57,981 nt of DNA from Chloroflexota bacterium. GTDB lineage: Bacteria; Chloroflexota; Ktedonobacteria; Ktedonobacterales; Ktedonobacteraceae. The stretch lies in contig VBHI01000212.1 of NCBI GenBank assembly GCA_005881495.1, forward strand, positions 1-57,981, given 5' to 3'. Every line of letters begins with the position of its first letter. Position 1 is the first letter of the stretch. This document shows positions 42,767 to 50,934 of this stretch, piece after piece. The notes below the pieces were generated by a model. The model searched no databases, was not told the DNA's origin, and saw only the letters and a program-made list of their open reading frames with translations. The translations under genes were made by a program, and so were the position numbers.

Positions 42767-43621
42767 CTAGTGCTGCTTCCTTACCAGGCGACGAATGAAT
42801 CCGCCACTTCCAATGAGGAGCAGCGACACCGTCAGCAAAATCCAGATCCAGGGAGTGGGCGGTTGCACGTGATCTGTTTGTGGAAGCGCATTTGGATCAC
42901 TTCCAGTGTTTGGCACACCAGGAAGTCCTGTAACCTGCGAAGAAACAAGCTGAACCTTCGGGGTGCCATTGATCAGCCCCACAACAAAGACACTGGTCAC
43001 CGAATTGGCGTTGAGCGTTGCTGTAAGAGGGAAGGTCGCGTTGTTCGTCGGGGAGGTAACATTAAAAGTATATCCACCCACCTTAACGGCAAGATAGTTA
43101 CTTGCACCCTGGTAACTTAACCCGCTGAGAACGGTTTTCCCTCCTGTCGCCACAATCACAGAACCTGCGTCTGGAGAAAGCTGATACACGCGGAATTTAG
43201 CTGTTCCAGGCGAGAGGAGGTTATTATCGATAAAAACTTTCAACGAAAGGCCGGTTGCCTTTGTCCCAACCGCAGCTACAGTGTACGCGAAACCGGGGCT
43301 GACCGCTAAGGTCTCTGTAATAACCGCCCCGCCAGTTCCTTTGCCCACAAGAGCGATCTGCACCTTGTGAGGGCCGGCCGGGACCGATGCGTAGCCAGTG
43401 ACTGCCCCGAACTGAAAGCTACTGAGCAACTTCGCGCCATCCACAAAGACGTCGGCGGTTCCGATATCGGGTGAAGCGTGAATAATGCGCACAAAAGATG
43501 GGCCTTGAGCTGAGGCGGAAAGGCTCTGAGCGCCAAAAAGAGCAGCAAGGAGACTAAATAGACCGAGACCCAGGAATGCATGACTTACTAGAAGCACTAA
43601 TGTTGGTTTCATCTTCATCAT
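42767..43621 (-). CDS. DUF4397 surface protein with C-terminal sorting-like anchor
   Basis: A 284-residue exported protein: signal peptide (LVLLVSHAFLGLGLFSLLAALFGAQSLSASA), then two DUF4397 beta-sandwich repeats (VRIIHASPDIGTADVFVDG; FRVYQLSPDAGSVIVATGG). The C-terminal anchor consists of a Pro/Thr linker, hydrophobic helix (WIWILLTVSLLLIGSGGF) and basic tail RRLVRKQH. Sorting-like motifs VPNTG and LPQTD precede the helix; neither is a perfect LPxTG. A strong GGAGGGAG precedes ATG 43621. Together with the sortase gene just downstream it forms a substrate-enzyme pair. The protein may act as an adhesin or envelope component, but its function is not known. Confidence 0.82.
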   Translation of the reverse strand: MMKMKPTLVLLVSHAFLGLGLFSLLAALFGAQSLSASAQGPSFVRIIHASPDIGTADVFVDGAKLLSSFQFGAVTGYASVPAGPHKVQIALVGKGTGGAVITETLAVSPGFAYTVAAVGTKATGLSLKVFIDNNLLSPGTAKFRVYQLSPDAGSVIVATGGKTVLSGLSYQGASNYLAVKVGGYTFNVTSPTNNATFPLTATLNANSVTSVFVVGLINGTPKVQLVSSQVTGLPGVPNTGSDPNALPQTDHVQPPTPWIWILLTVSLLLIGSGGFIRRLVRKQH

Positions 43622-43888
43622 TGTCTCTCCCTCCAAGAATTCAATTTTAGAAAATGTAGGTATTATGGATAGATATGATACTCCTAGTGTTTTAAAACGT
43701 ATAATATAGAGATACGTAACGCTAAATCATTTGTTGAGTTTATTTTTTGTGAACTACTGATGTGCCTAAGTAGTGGTGAGACGCTATCGGTAAGCGGTTG
43801 AAGAGCTTGAGGATGAACCAGACCTACCGAGTAGAGTACACTCTTGCCCACAGTACACAGAGAAAAATTGACTTTATTTACTCTATTT

Positions 43889-43908
43889 TATACCATTGAG
43901 ATGGTATA
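43889..43908. promoter_or_regulatory. Perfect palindrome at the kinase promoter, possible operator
   Basis: TATACCAT-TGAG-ATGGTATA is an 8+8 bp inverted repeat. Its right end overlaps a TATAAT-like -10 (43905-43910). It lies 63 bp before the kinase start in a 350-bp divergent gap with the DUF4397 gene. The AT-rich region suggests control sequence; the binding protein is unknown. Confidence 0.5.
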
Positions 43909-43971
43909 ATACAAGGAAACTCAGCCTATCGCGAAGAGATTATTTCTCACGTGTATGAGGTGAGGTGTAGC

Positions 43972-45486
43972 ATGCTAAAAGAACAGATGACACTCCCCAT
44001 TGGAGCCACCATACAAAATCCTGATGGGGGCCGCTACGTAATCGAAGGCCTTCTAGGTAAGGGTGGGTTTGGTGCTGTCTACCTGGTCAGAGATCGGCGT
44101 TTCAAGGAGCCTCTGTTTGCACTCAAGGAGGTGATTGATCCGAACAGGCGAGACAGGGAACGTTTCTTCTTTGAAGCAGAAATGCTTAAGCGACTGCATC
44201 ACAGATCGTTGCCCCACGTTTACCAGGTGTTAGAAAGTAAAAATCTCAAACGGGTATATATGCTCATGGATTACGTTCAGGGGCGGGACCTGTCAGTCTT
44301 GCTAAAAGAGCAACCGGACCAGCGTTTTCCCTTACCCCTGGTTATGGCCGTTATGGCTCCTATTGTCGATGCGCTGAGCTATCTTCAGGACCAGGATCCA
44401 CCAATAGTGCATAGAGATATCAAACCTTCAAACATCATCGTACCAACGAAAGGGGGTGAAGCAGTCCTGGTTGATTTTGGCCTTGCTAAGGAGTACGTCG
44501 AAGATAGAACGACATCGATTATTCGGCATGGTTCTCCTGGCTATGCTGCGCCAGAACAGTATGGAATCGGCACAAATCCTCGTACGGATATTTATGGTCT
44601 TGGAGCAACGCTTTACACCTTGTTAACCGGGACTGTTCCAATTGATGCCATCACCAGAGTCACAGCAAGCAAAGGAATCGATCCGCTCGAACCTGCGCAC
44701 CTGGTGGTACCAGATGTACCATGGGCTGTCGCCATGGCCATTGAGCGGGCAATGAGCATAAGCAGCACTGATCGCTTCGCTACCGTTGCGGAATTCTGGC
44801 AGGAGTTGACGAGTCATGCGCCAAAGCAACAGATACGTGCGCCTCGTCTCCCTGCATTTGAGACACCGCAACCGCTGAATGTCTCTGAGCAAGAACTGAA
44901 ACGTAATTTGATCGAGCCTTCATCCGAGCGATACCCGAATCATGCTCCCCGCACGAGCAAACGACATGTACTCTTGCTCATCATTCTTGCGCTCTTGCTC
45001 ACTGCAGTCATTGGAACGGGTCTTGTGTGGAGTGTTCTTTCGCATGGCGATCATCCTGCAACTCTTCACAGCGTCGCCAGTCCTGTTGCATCTTCACCTG
45101 CTCAATCGACGGTGAAATCTCCTGCTCCTTCTACTCTTACTCCAGGAACCTCTGAATATCCGCCTCTGGCTGCCTCCTATGCAGGGAAGGTCGTTGACAT
45201 CATGACAAACGAAGATACTGGTATGTTCCTCACGCATATTAAACAAAGCCAGGGGAGCATCTCAGGGTTTTTCCAGGGTTTAGGTTTGGTTGGCCCCTTC
45301 AATGGAACTGTCAATACTGCAGGGCACCTACATTTCACGGTGAAGGTACAGGCAAGTAATACAACCCTTTCGTTTGATGGAGATATCAAAATAGGTGGTG
45401 ATATGGTGGGAAGCTTTGACGTCCTTGACCAGTATGGGCACCGTACTGGTGAAGCTGGTGCGTGGAATGTTGCCTCCAGTCCCTAG
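43972..45486 (+). CDS. Membrane Ser/Thr protein kinase with novel extracytoplasmic domain
   Basis: A 504-residue protein. Kinase domain about 20-285 with GKGGFGAVY, Lys in FALKEV, catalytic HRDIKPSNIIV, DFGLAKEY and the activation segment GSPGYAAPEQYG, so all key residues are present. A basic linker leads to one membrane helix (HVLLLIILALLLTAVIGTGLVWSVL), then a Ser/Pro/Thr-rich stalk. A small beta-rich outer domain follows (about 400-504; YAGKVVDIMTNEDTGMFLTHIKQSQGSISGFF, HFTVKV), like lipocalin- or DUF-type sensor modules. ATG 43972 is chosen because GAGGTGAGG lies upstream; an earlier GTG/ATG near 43951 is possible. No phosphatase gene is adjacent. Confidence 0.88.
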   Translation: MLKEQMTLPIGATIQNPDGGRYVIEGLLGKGGFGAVYLVRDRRFKEPLFALKEVIDPNRRDRERFFFEAEMLKRLHHRSLPHVYQVLESKNLKRVYMLMDYVQGRDLSVLLKEQPDQRFPLPLVMAVMAPIVDALSYLQDQDPPIVHRDIKPSNIIVPTKGGEAVLVDFGLAKEYVEDRTTSIIRHGSPGYAAPEQYGIGTNPRTDIYGLGATLYTLLTGTVPIDAITRVTASKGIDPLEPAHLVVPDVPWAVAMAIERAMSISSTDRFATVAEFWQELTSHAPKQQIRAPRLPAFETPQPLNVSEQELKRNLIEPSSERYPNHAPRTSKRHVLLLIILALLLTAVIGTGLVWSVLSHGDHPATLHSVASPVASSPAQSTVKSPAPSTLTPGTSEYPPLAASYAGKVVDIMTNEDTGMFLTHIKQSQGSISGFFQGLGLVGPFNGTVNTAGHLHFTVKVQASNTTLSFDGDIKIGGDMVGSFDVLDQYGHRTGEAGAWNVASSP

Positions 45487-45515
45487 TACATTGAGGCTGA
45501 ATAACCCCCATGAGA

Positions 45516-45576
45516 AGCACCAGCCAGGTTGGGCGTACACCAGGAGCGCTTATCATGGACCTGTTTCCGCCTCGGT
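45516..45576 (+). repeat. Repeat C, left copy of an inverted pair
   Basis: About 60 bp (core GCCAGGTTGGGCGTACACCA and GTTTCCGCCTC) recurring in reverse orientation at 48722-48784. The gap 45487-45820 otherwise holds repeat B and no gene. Confidence 0.75.
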
Positions 45577-45629
45577 GTACGAGTGCGATGTGATAGCGCG
45601 GCAGCACTGTCATACTTGAATTGTCCTGT

Positions 45630-45770
45630 TGAGCGCCAACCTGTCATGCTGAGCGCCGTCTTGTAATGCTGAACGCCAACCTGTCATGCTGAGCGCAGCG
45701 AAGCATCTCGTGCGCCCTGCGAGACAGACCCTTCGCTGCGCTCAGAGCTTGCCCTGAACGAAGTGAATGG
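45630..45770. repeat. Repeat B: CTGTCATGCTGAGCGCAGCG family
   Basis: Short units with TGTCATGCTGAGCGC or variants occur three times in tandem, followed by GCAGCGAAGCATCTCGTGCG and its partial inverse CCTTCGCTGCGCTCAG. A related block lies at 48618-48700. It is an REP-like intergenic repeat without coding potential. Confidence 0.65.
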
Positions 45771-45820
45771 GGTGACAACCAGCGGAACGCTCTGCCGATC
45801 GAGAAAGGAATGCTATTTTG

Positions 45821-46831
45821 ATGGAGGAAGTGAACCAGGGACACTCACATTTGAGAATACTGTTTGTTGGCGATGTCATGCTCGGGCGATTGGTGAACGA
45901 GATTCTCAAGAAAAAGCCTCCTGCCTATCCATGGGGCGACACCTTGTCGCTCTTGCGCGCTGCAGATGTGCGCATCTGTAATCTGGAGTGTGTGCTTTCC
46001 GATCGAGGAATGCCCTGGTCGACAACGCCAAAAGTGTTTCATTTTCGATCAGATGCAAAAAATCTTCAAACCCTCCTGGCTGCCCGCATCGATGCTGTCT
46101 CGCTGGCGAATAACCACACCCTTGATTTTGACTATGAGGGCCTTTTTCACATGCTGGACACCCTCAAGGAAGCAGGAATCCACTACGCAGGCGCAGGCAC
46201 CACGCTCCGTGAGGCATCTGCACCTGCCATATGGAACGTGGCAGGGAAAACGATAGGGTTCATCGCTTTTACTGATAATGAGCCTCCCTGGGAAGCTACG
46301 GGAGAACAACCGGGTGTCTGGTATGTTCCCATAGCGTTACAGGATAAGCGCGCCGAATATCTTTTTGAGCGGGTGAGAAAGACAAAAGAGGTAGTCGATA
46401 TGCTCATTGTATCTGCGCATTGGGGGCCAAATTGGGGGTACGAACCCCCAGCGGAGCATATTCCTTTTGCACATGCGCTAATAGATGAAGGTGCTGATGT
46501 GATCTTTGGGCATTCCGGTCATATCGTGCGCGGCATCGAGATCTACAAAGAGAAACCTATCCTGTATTGCACAGGCGACTTTATCGACGATTATGCAGTC
46601 GATGAAATCAAACGGAATGACCTGAGTAGTATCTTCGTGCTTGAAACAGATGGGTTTACCCTATCTCGCCTGTTACTCTATCCCACCGTTATTCAACAGT
46701 TCCAGGCCAGGCTTGCGCATAACGACGAGAGAAGAGCCATTGTTGCGAGTATCCAGAAGTTGAGTAAAGAACTGCATACAGCATCAACATGGAACGAGCA
46801 AGAAGGTCGCCTCGAGATTCACATCAAGTAA
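45821..46831 (+). CDS. CapA-family (PGA_cap) metallophosphatase-like protein
   Basis: A 336-residue protein of the CapA/poly-gamma-glutamate synthesis family, which has a calcineurin-like metallophosphoesterase fold. Visible metal-site motifs are LFVGDVMLGRLV, CNLECVLSD, SLANNHTLDF, VSAHWGPNWG and IFGHSGHIVRG. No signal peptide is seen, so unlike capsule CapA proteins it may be cytosolic. No capB/capC genes are adjacent. ATG 45821 follows an in-frame TTG, and AAAGGA lies about 13 bp upstream. True activity is unknown for most such stand-alone homologues. Confidence 0.85.
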   Translation: MEEVNQGHSHLRILFVGDVMLGRLVNEILKKKPPAYPWGDTLSLLRAADVRICNLECVLSDRGMPWSTTPKVFHFRSDAKNLQTLLAARIDAVSLANNHTLDFDYEGLFHMLDTLKEAGIHYAGAGTTLREASAPAIWNVAGKTIGFIAFTDNEPPWEATGEQPGVWYVPIALQDKRAEYLFERVRKTKEVVDMLIVSAHWGPNWGYEPPAEHIPFAHALIDEGADVIFGHSGHIVRGIEIYKEKPILYCTGDFIDDYAVDEIKRNDLSSIFVLETDGFTLSRLLLYPTVIQQFQARLAHNDERRAIVASIQKLSKELHTASTWNEQEGRLEIHIK

Positions 46832-46850
46832 ACCGGAGTTCGGACATCGC

Positions 46851-46879
46851 TTGCACCCCTTCTGTAAGTTGCGTATAAT
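46851..46879 (+). promoter_or_regulatory. Promoter of leuA
   Basis: TTGCAC (46851-46856) and perfect TATAAT (46874-46879) with a 17-bp spacer. The transcript would start near 46886, about 196 nt before the coding region. Confidence 0.75.
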
Positions 46880-46911
46880 TTTCGTAGTGAATGGTCACAG
46901 ACCTGAGAAAG

Positions 46912-47073
46912 TCGAAACAAAGGAGTTTCGGGCGGCAGCTTTGTCTAGGAGTCTAAGAGTGCATGTACTTCGCTCCTGGTGCCTCGTACAGAAAGCTTTC
47001 TGTTCCCTCAACTCCTGCTTTCAGTTGGATCGATGCGATCAGGCGTATGGAAGGATGCCTTTATAGAAGGAGT
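46912..47073 (+). promoter_or_regulatory. Candidate RNA switch in the leuA leader
   Basis: Hairpin CGAAAC-AAAGGA-GTTTCG (46913-46930) and block CTCAACTCCTGC (47007-47018), both shared with the hppD leader. AACTCCT (47010-47016) is perfectly complementary to AGGAGTT (46921-46927), and its ACTCCT part pairs with AGGAGT of the leuA ribosome-binding site (47068-47073). A palindrome ACAGAAAGCTTTCTGT lies between (46988-47003). Alternative pairing would expose or hide the start site. Confidence 0.55.
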
Positions 47074-47081
47074 GACAAACG

Positions 47082-48305
47082 ATGGCAACAGAACCCTGCA
47101 TCATCAAGTTTTATGAAACCACGCTTCGTGATGGCGAACAGACACCTGGCGTGAACTACTTCCCAGAAGAAAAGCTGGCGATAGCCCAGGCCCTGGCCGA
47201 TATGGGCTTCGATACCCTCGACTGTGGTTTTCCCATCTCCTCGCCTGGAGAGTTTGAAGCAGTACGCATGATCGCCTCGAAAGTGGAAAATGCCGAGATT
47301 TGTGCGATTGCGCGTACGCACTTTGCTGATATTGACAGAGCGTGGGAAGCTGTGAAGATTGCAAACCGATCCGCCATCCAGCCGTTTGTCAGCGTATCCC
47401 CACTGCATCGCAAGGTCAAACTAGGCAAGACACGCGAAGAGGTGCTTGAAATGGCACGGACGGCGGTTGCCCACGCCCGTACCTATACTGAAAACGTTGA
47501 TTTCGCGCTGGAAGATACGACGCGTACTGAACATGACTTCATTCTAGAAGTATGTGAAGCGATCTTTAAAGAAGGCGTCCGTTTCGTCACATTATGCGAT
47601 ACGGTTGGGTATGCCCTACCGTGGGAGTTTGGCAAGCTTGTTGCCGACGTAAAGCATGAATTTCCTGCTATCCGCATCTCGGCACATTGTCATGATGATC
47701 TTGGTCTTGCTGTTGCCAACGCGCTGGAAGGATTGCGTAATGGAGCGGAACGAGTAGACTCCTGCATTAACGGCTTGGGCGAACGTGCTGGCAATGCTGC
47801 AACCGAAGATGTTGTCATGGCGATTCGGACACGTTCTGCCGATCTTGGCATGGATGTCAAAGTTGATACGACGAAAATTATCTCAACCAGTCGTCTCGTC
47901 GCTAAACTATCAGGGATGCAGGTTCAATGGACCAAAAGTATCGTTGGTCAAAACACATTCTCCCACGGCGGAGGCATTCACCAGGATGGTGTGCTGAAAG
48001 ATTCTCGTACCTACGAGATCATGACTCCAGAATCTATAGGTCTGACCTCTGCTGATCGCCGTTTGTTTGTAGGCAAGCTTTCAGGACGTGCCGCGCTCGC
48101 TGCACAGATGAACGAACTCGGCTACGAGTTAGAGAAAGAGCAACTAAGTCAGGCATTTGAATTAGCAAAACTCCTCCTCGGCAAAAAGAAAGTGCTAGAA
48201 GAGCTGGATTTGCGCTATATCGCCGAGACCACGCAGGGCAAGTCGGAGATCTCATTGGTTGCGCTAGAGACCATGGTGGTCAGTTCCGAGACATCGGAAA
48301 GCTAA
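47082..48305 (+). CDS. leuA: 2-isopropylmalate synthase-like enzyme lacking most of the regulatory domain
   Basis: A 407-residue DRE-TIM metallolyase that condenses acetyl-CoA with a 2-oxoacid, most likely 2-oxoisovalerate in leucine synthesis. Motifs: ETTLRDGEQTPGV at the barrel start, RISAHCHDDLGLAVANAL with metal-binding His residues, NGLGERAGNAATEDV, and QNTFSHGGGIHQDGVLKD. The usual LeuA is 500 or more residues with a leucine-binding C-terminal domain; here only about 30 residues follow the subdomain, so end-product inhibition is probably absent. Homocitrate or citramalate synthase remain possible. GAAGGAG precedes the ATG. It has its own promoter and a structured leader, which may replace the missing allosteric control. 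Confidence 0.85.
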   Translation: MATEPCIIKFYETTLRDGEQTPGVNYFPEEKLAIAQALADMGFDTLDCGFPISSPGEFEAVRMIASKVENAEICAIARTHFADIDRAWEAVKIANRSAIQPFVSVSPLHRKVKLGKTREEVLEMARTAVAHARTYTENVDFALEDTTRTEHDFILEVCEAIFKEGVRFVTLCDTVGYALPWEFGKLVADVKHEFPAIRISAHCHDDLGLAVANALEGLRNGAERVDSCINGLGERAGNAATEDVVMAIRTRSADLGMDVKVDTTKIISTSRLVAKLSGMQVQWTKSIVGQNTFSHGGGIHQDGVLKDSRTYEIMTPESIGLTSADRRLFVGKLSGRAALAAQMNELGYELEKEQLSQAFELAKLLLGKKKVLEELDLRYIAETTQGKSEISLVALETMVVSSETSES

Positions 48306-48367
48306 ACTGCCTTACCTCTATCGCGCATCCATTTATTGTCCGCGTCAATAGAAGGGCCCCCGGCTGC

Positions 48368-48600
48368 CTCTCAACAGTAGTTTTTTTGGGGCAGATCGTC
48401 ACAATCGTAGGGGCGGGAGAGGTGCGGAATGGGGTGGGGACGCTTGCGTCGCCCATGGGGGGCAGGTGGGAAGCGGCAGGGCAACAGGACGCCGGGCGAC
48501 CCAAGGGTCCCCACCCTTCTTCCCTGCCACCCCCGCCCCTACGAGACTACGAGACGAACCCGCTTCCCTGCTCGTTTCACAAAATACCTACCCTTGAAAG
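48368..48600. repeat. Intergenic repeat A, copy 2
   Basis: Same element as 27803-28026, including CTCTCAACAGTAG at the left, the inverted GTAGGGGCGGG/CCCGCCCCTAC pair, and TTCCCTGCTCGTTTCA near the right end. Confidence 0.8.
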
Positions 48601-48613
48601 CCCCTGGCAGCTC

Positions 48614-48700
48614 CCCCGGATGTCACCCTGAGCGCAGCGAAGGGTCTCTCTCGCGTGGCGCAGGAGATGCTTCGTTACGCTCAGCATGATAGGAAGGCGC
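48614..48700. repeat. Repeat B, second copy
   Basis: TGTCACCCTGAGCGCAGCGA and the inverse GCTTCGTTACGCTCAGCATGA can pair, as in the copy at 45630-45770. Confidence 0.65.
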
Positions 48701-48721
48701 TATCGTATCGCCCTAGTCCAC

Positions 48722-48784
48722 TGAGGCGGAAACATATCCTTGCTAATCGCTGCTGGTGTACGCCCAACCTGGCAGGCACCTATC
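48722..48784 (-). repeat. Repeat C, right copy of the inverted pair
   Basis: Reverse complement of 45516-45576 with few mismatches (GAGGCGGAAAC, TGGTGTACGCCCAACCTGGC). Together the two copies bracket the capA/leuA segment. Confidence 0.75.
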
Positions 48785-48792
48785 CGCTGTGT

Positions 48793-49077
48793 TTATCTCG
48801 ATCTGCGGCCGAACACTAGGTTGATCAGTGCCAGCAACACTACAGCGCCAATGACCGAAACAATAAAGGCCGTCAAGTTCCAGCCAACCGTGAGAGGGCG
48901 ACCGGTAATCAGTGTGTAGCCCCACCCACCGAGGAATGCCCCAACGATCCCGACAATAATATTCATCAAGCAACCCTGCTGTGAGTTCCTGCCAGTGAGA
49001 ATACTGGCGATCCAACCCGCCAGCGCCCCAAAAATGATCCATGAAAACCAGCCTAAGTTAGAGGTTATTACATCCAT
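48793..49077 (-). CDS. GlsB/YeaQ/YmgE-family stress membrane protein
   Basis: A 94-residue protein with three membrane helices and the typical family pattern: WIIFGALAGWIASIL, then IIVGIVGAFLGGW, and a final helix AFIVSVIGAVVLLALINLVFGR. Family members (also called transglycosylase-associated proteins) are induced by stress in many bacteria but have no known enzymatic activity. AAGGAG lies 8 bp before ATG 49077. It is the last of three small membrane protein genes on this strand. Confidence 0.88.
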   Translation of the reverse strand: MDVITSNLGWFSWIIFGALAGWIASILTGRNSQQGCLMNIIVGIVGAFLGGWGYTLITGRPLTVGWNLTAFIVSVIGAVVLLALINLVFGRRSR

Positions 49078-49204
49078 CTTTGATTTCTCCTTCGTGTGTA
49101 TGAACAACTCCTATTTGCAGTACGAGATAGCGTTGGTAAAGTTGGAGAAGCCTGGCTTACACCCTTCTCCTCTTAACCTTTTTTCGAGGTGATGACCGCT
49201 TCCG

Positions 49205-49711
49205 TTACTCAACATCGCTTTCGTTTTTTCTCCTACCCGCGTAAGCCTCAAATCCCTGGCGGAGAATAAATCCAAGTGCGAACAGTACCAGCCCGACAGC
49301 AATCCCCACTGCCACAATATTGTTACTGCCATTCCAGTTTACCTCCTCGCCCAGGAAGGTGACAGCCAGGAGGACCACGACCACGCCGAGCAGTCTTGTC
49401 TTGAGATCATCGAGGCTGGTTATCATGAGCCACTTTGGCGTGGGCAAGCTCTCGTCAATAAAAAGCTGGTAGAGCCCCAGCGCAACGATGTACAAGACAG
49501 TGCCGAGCAGAAACAGGTCTATTATCTCTATACTTTCGAGCTCAAGATGTTTAGCTCCCTCTACCGTAAATTCGACGTGGCTAAACGACTCGTACATGAT
49601 GCTCACCACCGTCAACCCACCATAGACGAGCGTGCCAATTGCCGCCAGGAAAGACCCAATCACTGCAATGACGATCAGGTACCGGCTGCCAGCAAGAATT
49701 TTCCGAAGCAT
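49205..49711 (-). CDS. YqhA/UPF0114-family membrane protein
   Basis: A 168-residue protein with four membrane helices (YLIVIAVIGSFLAAIGTLVYGG; EIIDLFLLGTVLYIVALGLYQLF; LLGVVVVLLAVTFLGEEV; IVAVGIAVGLVLFALGFIL). The characteristic segment LPTPKWLMITSLDDLKTRL is found in YqhA-family proteins, and the length fits the family (about 165). The start is ATG 49711, after GGGGGAATGG. The function is unknown across the family. It lies between DUF4203-like and GlsB-like genes, suggesting a stress or envelope role. Confidence 0.8.
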   Translation of the reverse strand: MLRKILAGSRYLIVIAVIGSFLAAIGTLVYGGLTVVSIMYESFSHVEFTVEGAKHLELESIEIIDLFLLGTVLYIVALGLYQLFIDESLPTPKWLMITSLDDLKTRLLGVVVVLLAVTFLGEEVNWNGSNNIVAVGIAVGLVLFALGFILRQGFEAYAGRRKNESDVE

Positions 49712-49773
49712 GGGGCCATTCCCCCTTTGCGGAATCCATAAAAACCAATGGAAGGGCAAGCATCCATTATCCC

Positions 49774-50409
49774 TTACATTGTCTGCGACCATTCCAGTGT
49801 GTACTGTTGTGAGCTACGCCACTGCACCACCATGCCAGCCCCCGCCAGTACGAGCCACACGATGAGCCAGAGCCACGAGTTCAGGATGATGGCGGACACC
49901 GTCCCGTATCCGAAAGAGGCCAGCGGGATGCGTCCCAGTAGCAGCAAAAAGCCCGCCACGATCGTACTGGCCCCGCCCAGCGCGCTGAACACAATGATGA
50001 GTATCTTGGGCAGGTTGAGGATAATGATCAGGATAGCCAGGGCGACAGCGACAACAAGCCCAACGATCACGGCGATGAACACCTGCTGACTTAATCCAAT
50101 CGCCGCTATAAGACCGGTTCCAATCGCGTACCCGACAGAACCGCCCAGGATCACCACGGCTGCGTAATAAAAGAAATAGGCCAGCGCGGCGAAGATCAGT
50201 CCGACAACAAGTCCAATGACCCAGCTGGTCACCGTTGATAGGAAGCCGCCCCCAAAGAGGGACACGACCCCCTGTGCGCCGAAAAAGAACCCTGCAAAGA
50301 AGCCCCAGATGGGGATGAGGATCCTGAAGAACCGGTAGCCAATGAAACAAAAGGCGGCGCCTAGCAACAGCGCCAGCAGACCTACGAAGAGAATCTCAAG
50401 AAAAACCAT
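49774..50409 (-). CDS. DUF4203/TMEM198-like multi-pass membrane protein
   Basis: A 211-residue protein with about seven hydrophobic helices, starting FLEILFVGLLALLLGAAFCFIGYRFFRILIPIWGFFAGFF. Glycine-rich patterns (GFFFGAQGV, GGSVGYAIG) are typical of the DUF4203 group. GGAGGTAAT precedes ATG 50409. It is first in the minus-strand group with the YqhA- and GlsB-like genes. The gap 50410-50934 upstream is noncoding and should hold divergent promoters, but none is clear enough to call. Confidence 0.72.
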   Translation of the reverse strand: MVFLEILFVGLLALLLGAAFCFIGYRFFRILIPIWGFFAGFFFGAQGVVSLFGGGFLSTVTSWVIGLVVGLIFAALAYFFYYAAVVILGGSVGYAIGTGLIAAIGLSQQVFIAVIVGLVVAVALAILIIILNLPKILIIVFSALGGASTIVAGFLLLLGRIPLASFGYGTVSAIILNSWLWLIVWLVLAGAGMVVQWRSSQQYTLEWSQTM

Positions 50410-50934
50410 ATTACCTCCATAGATAATCATTTCGTCCTTCCACATTCGGAAGAACGTGCCATAGGCAATAAGCCGGATACCTGGTGTGTCCTGTCCTGAT
50501 GATCCCGCTCCTCAGGACATGCGCTACTTTACCACCTCAATTATAACACCACAAATGCAGATCTGCACAAGCCGAATGTGTTGGAGGCAGGTTGGGGTAG
50601 GCAAAGGATTAACTAACGCATTATGTCCATTTTTTCGCCGCACTTTGTGTGGACTTAGAGCCGCAACTTATGCTATAGTTAAATTAGCAACCAGTCAGTG
50701 AAATTTCTTGGAGTTTGTAGCTTATATCTCTGCCTCACGGTAAAGATATGTCGTCTTATGATTTTCCCGCTTAATACCCTCTGCTATTGGGCTACCGGTA
50801 GCAGAACCCATGTGATAGACTTTAAGGTTCATCATCTCCCTCCACAGTTTCTTAGAGTTATCACCATTGCCGAGAATAGTGGGATTGGACCAAAGAGGGA
50901 CTGTAACAGTCTTTGACTTTTTTACAAAGATGTA

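Noticed and set aside
38512..47073. T-box riboswitch for the hppD and leuA leaders
   Set aside because: The required UGGNACC bulge, Stem I AGUA motif and specifier arrangement are absent, although control at translation level would have fitted.
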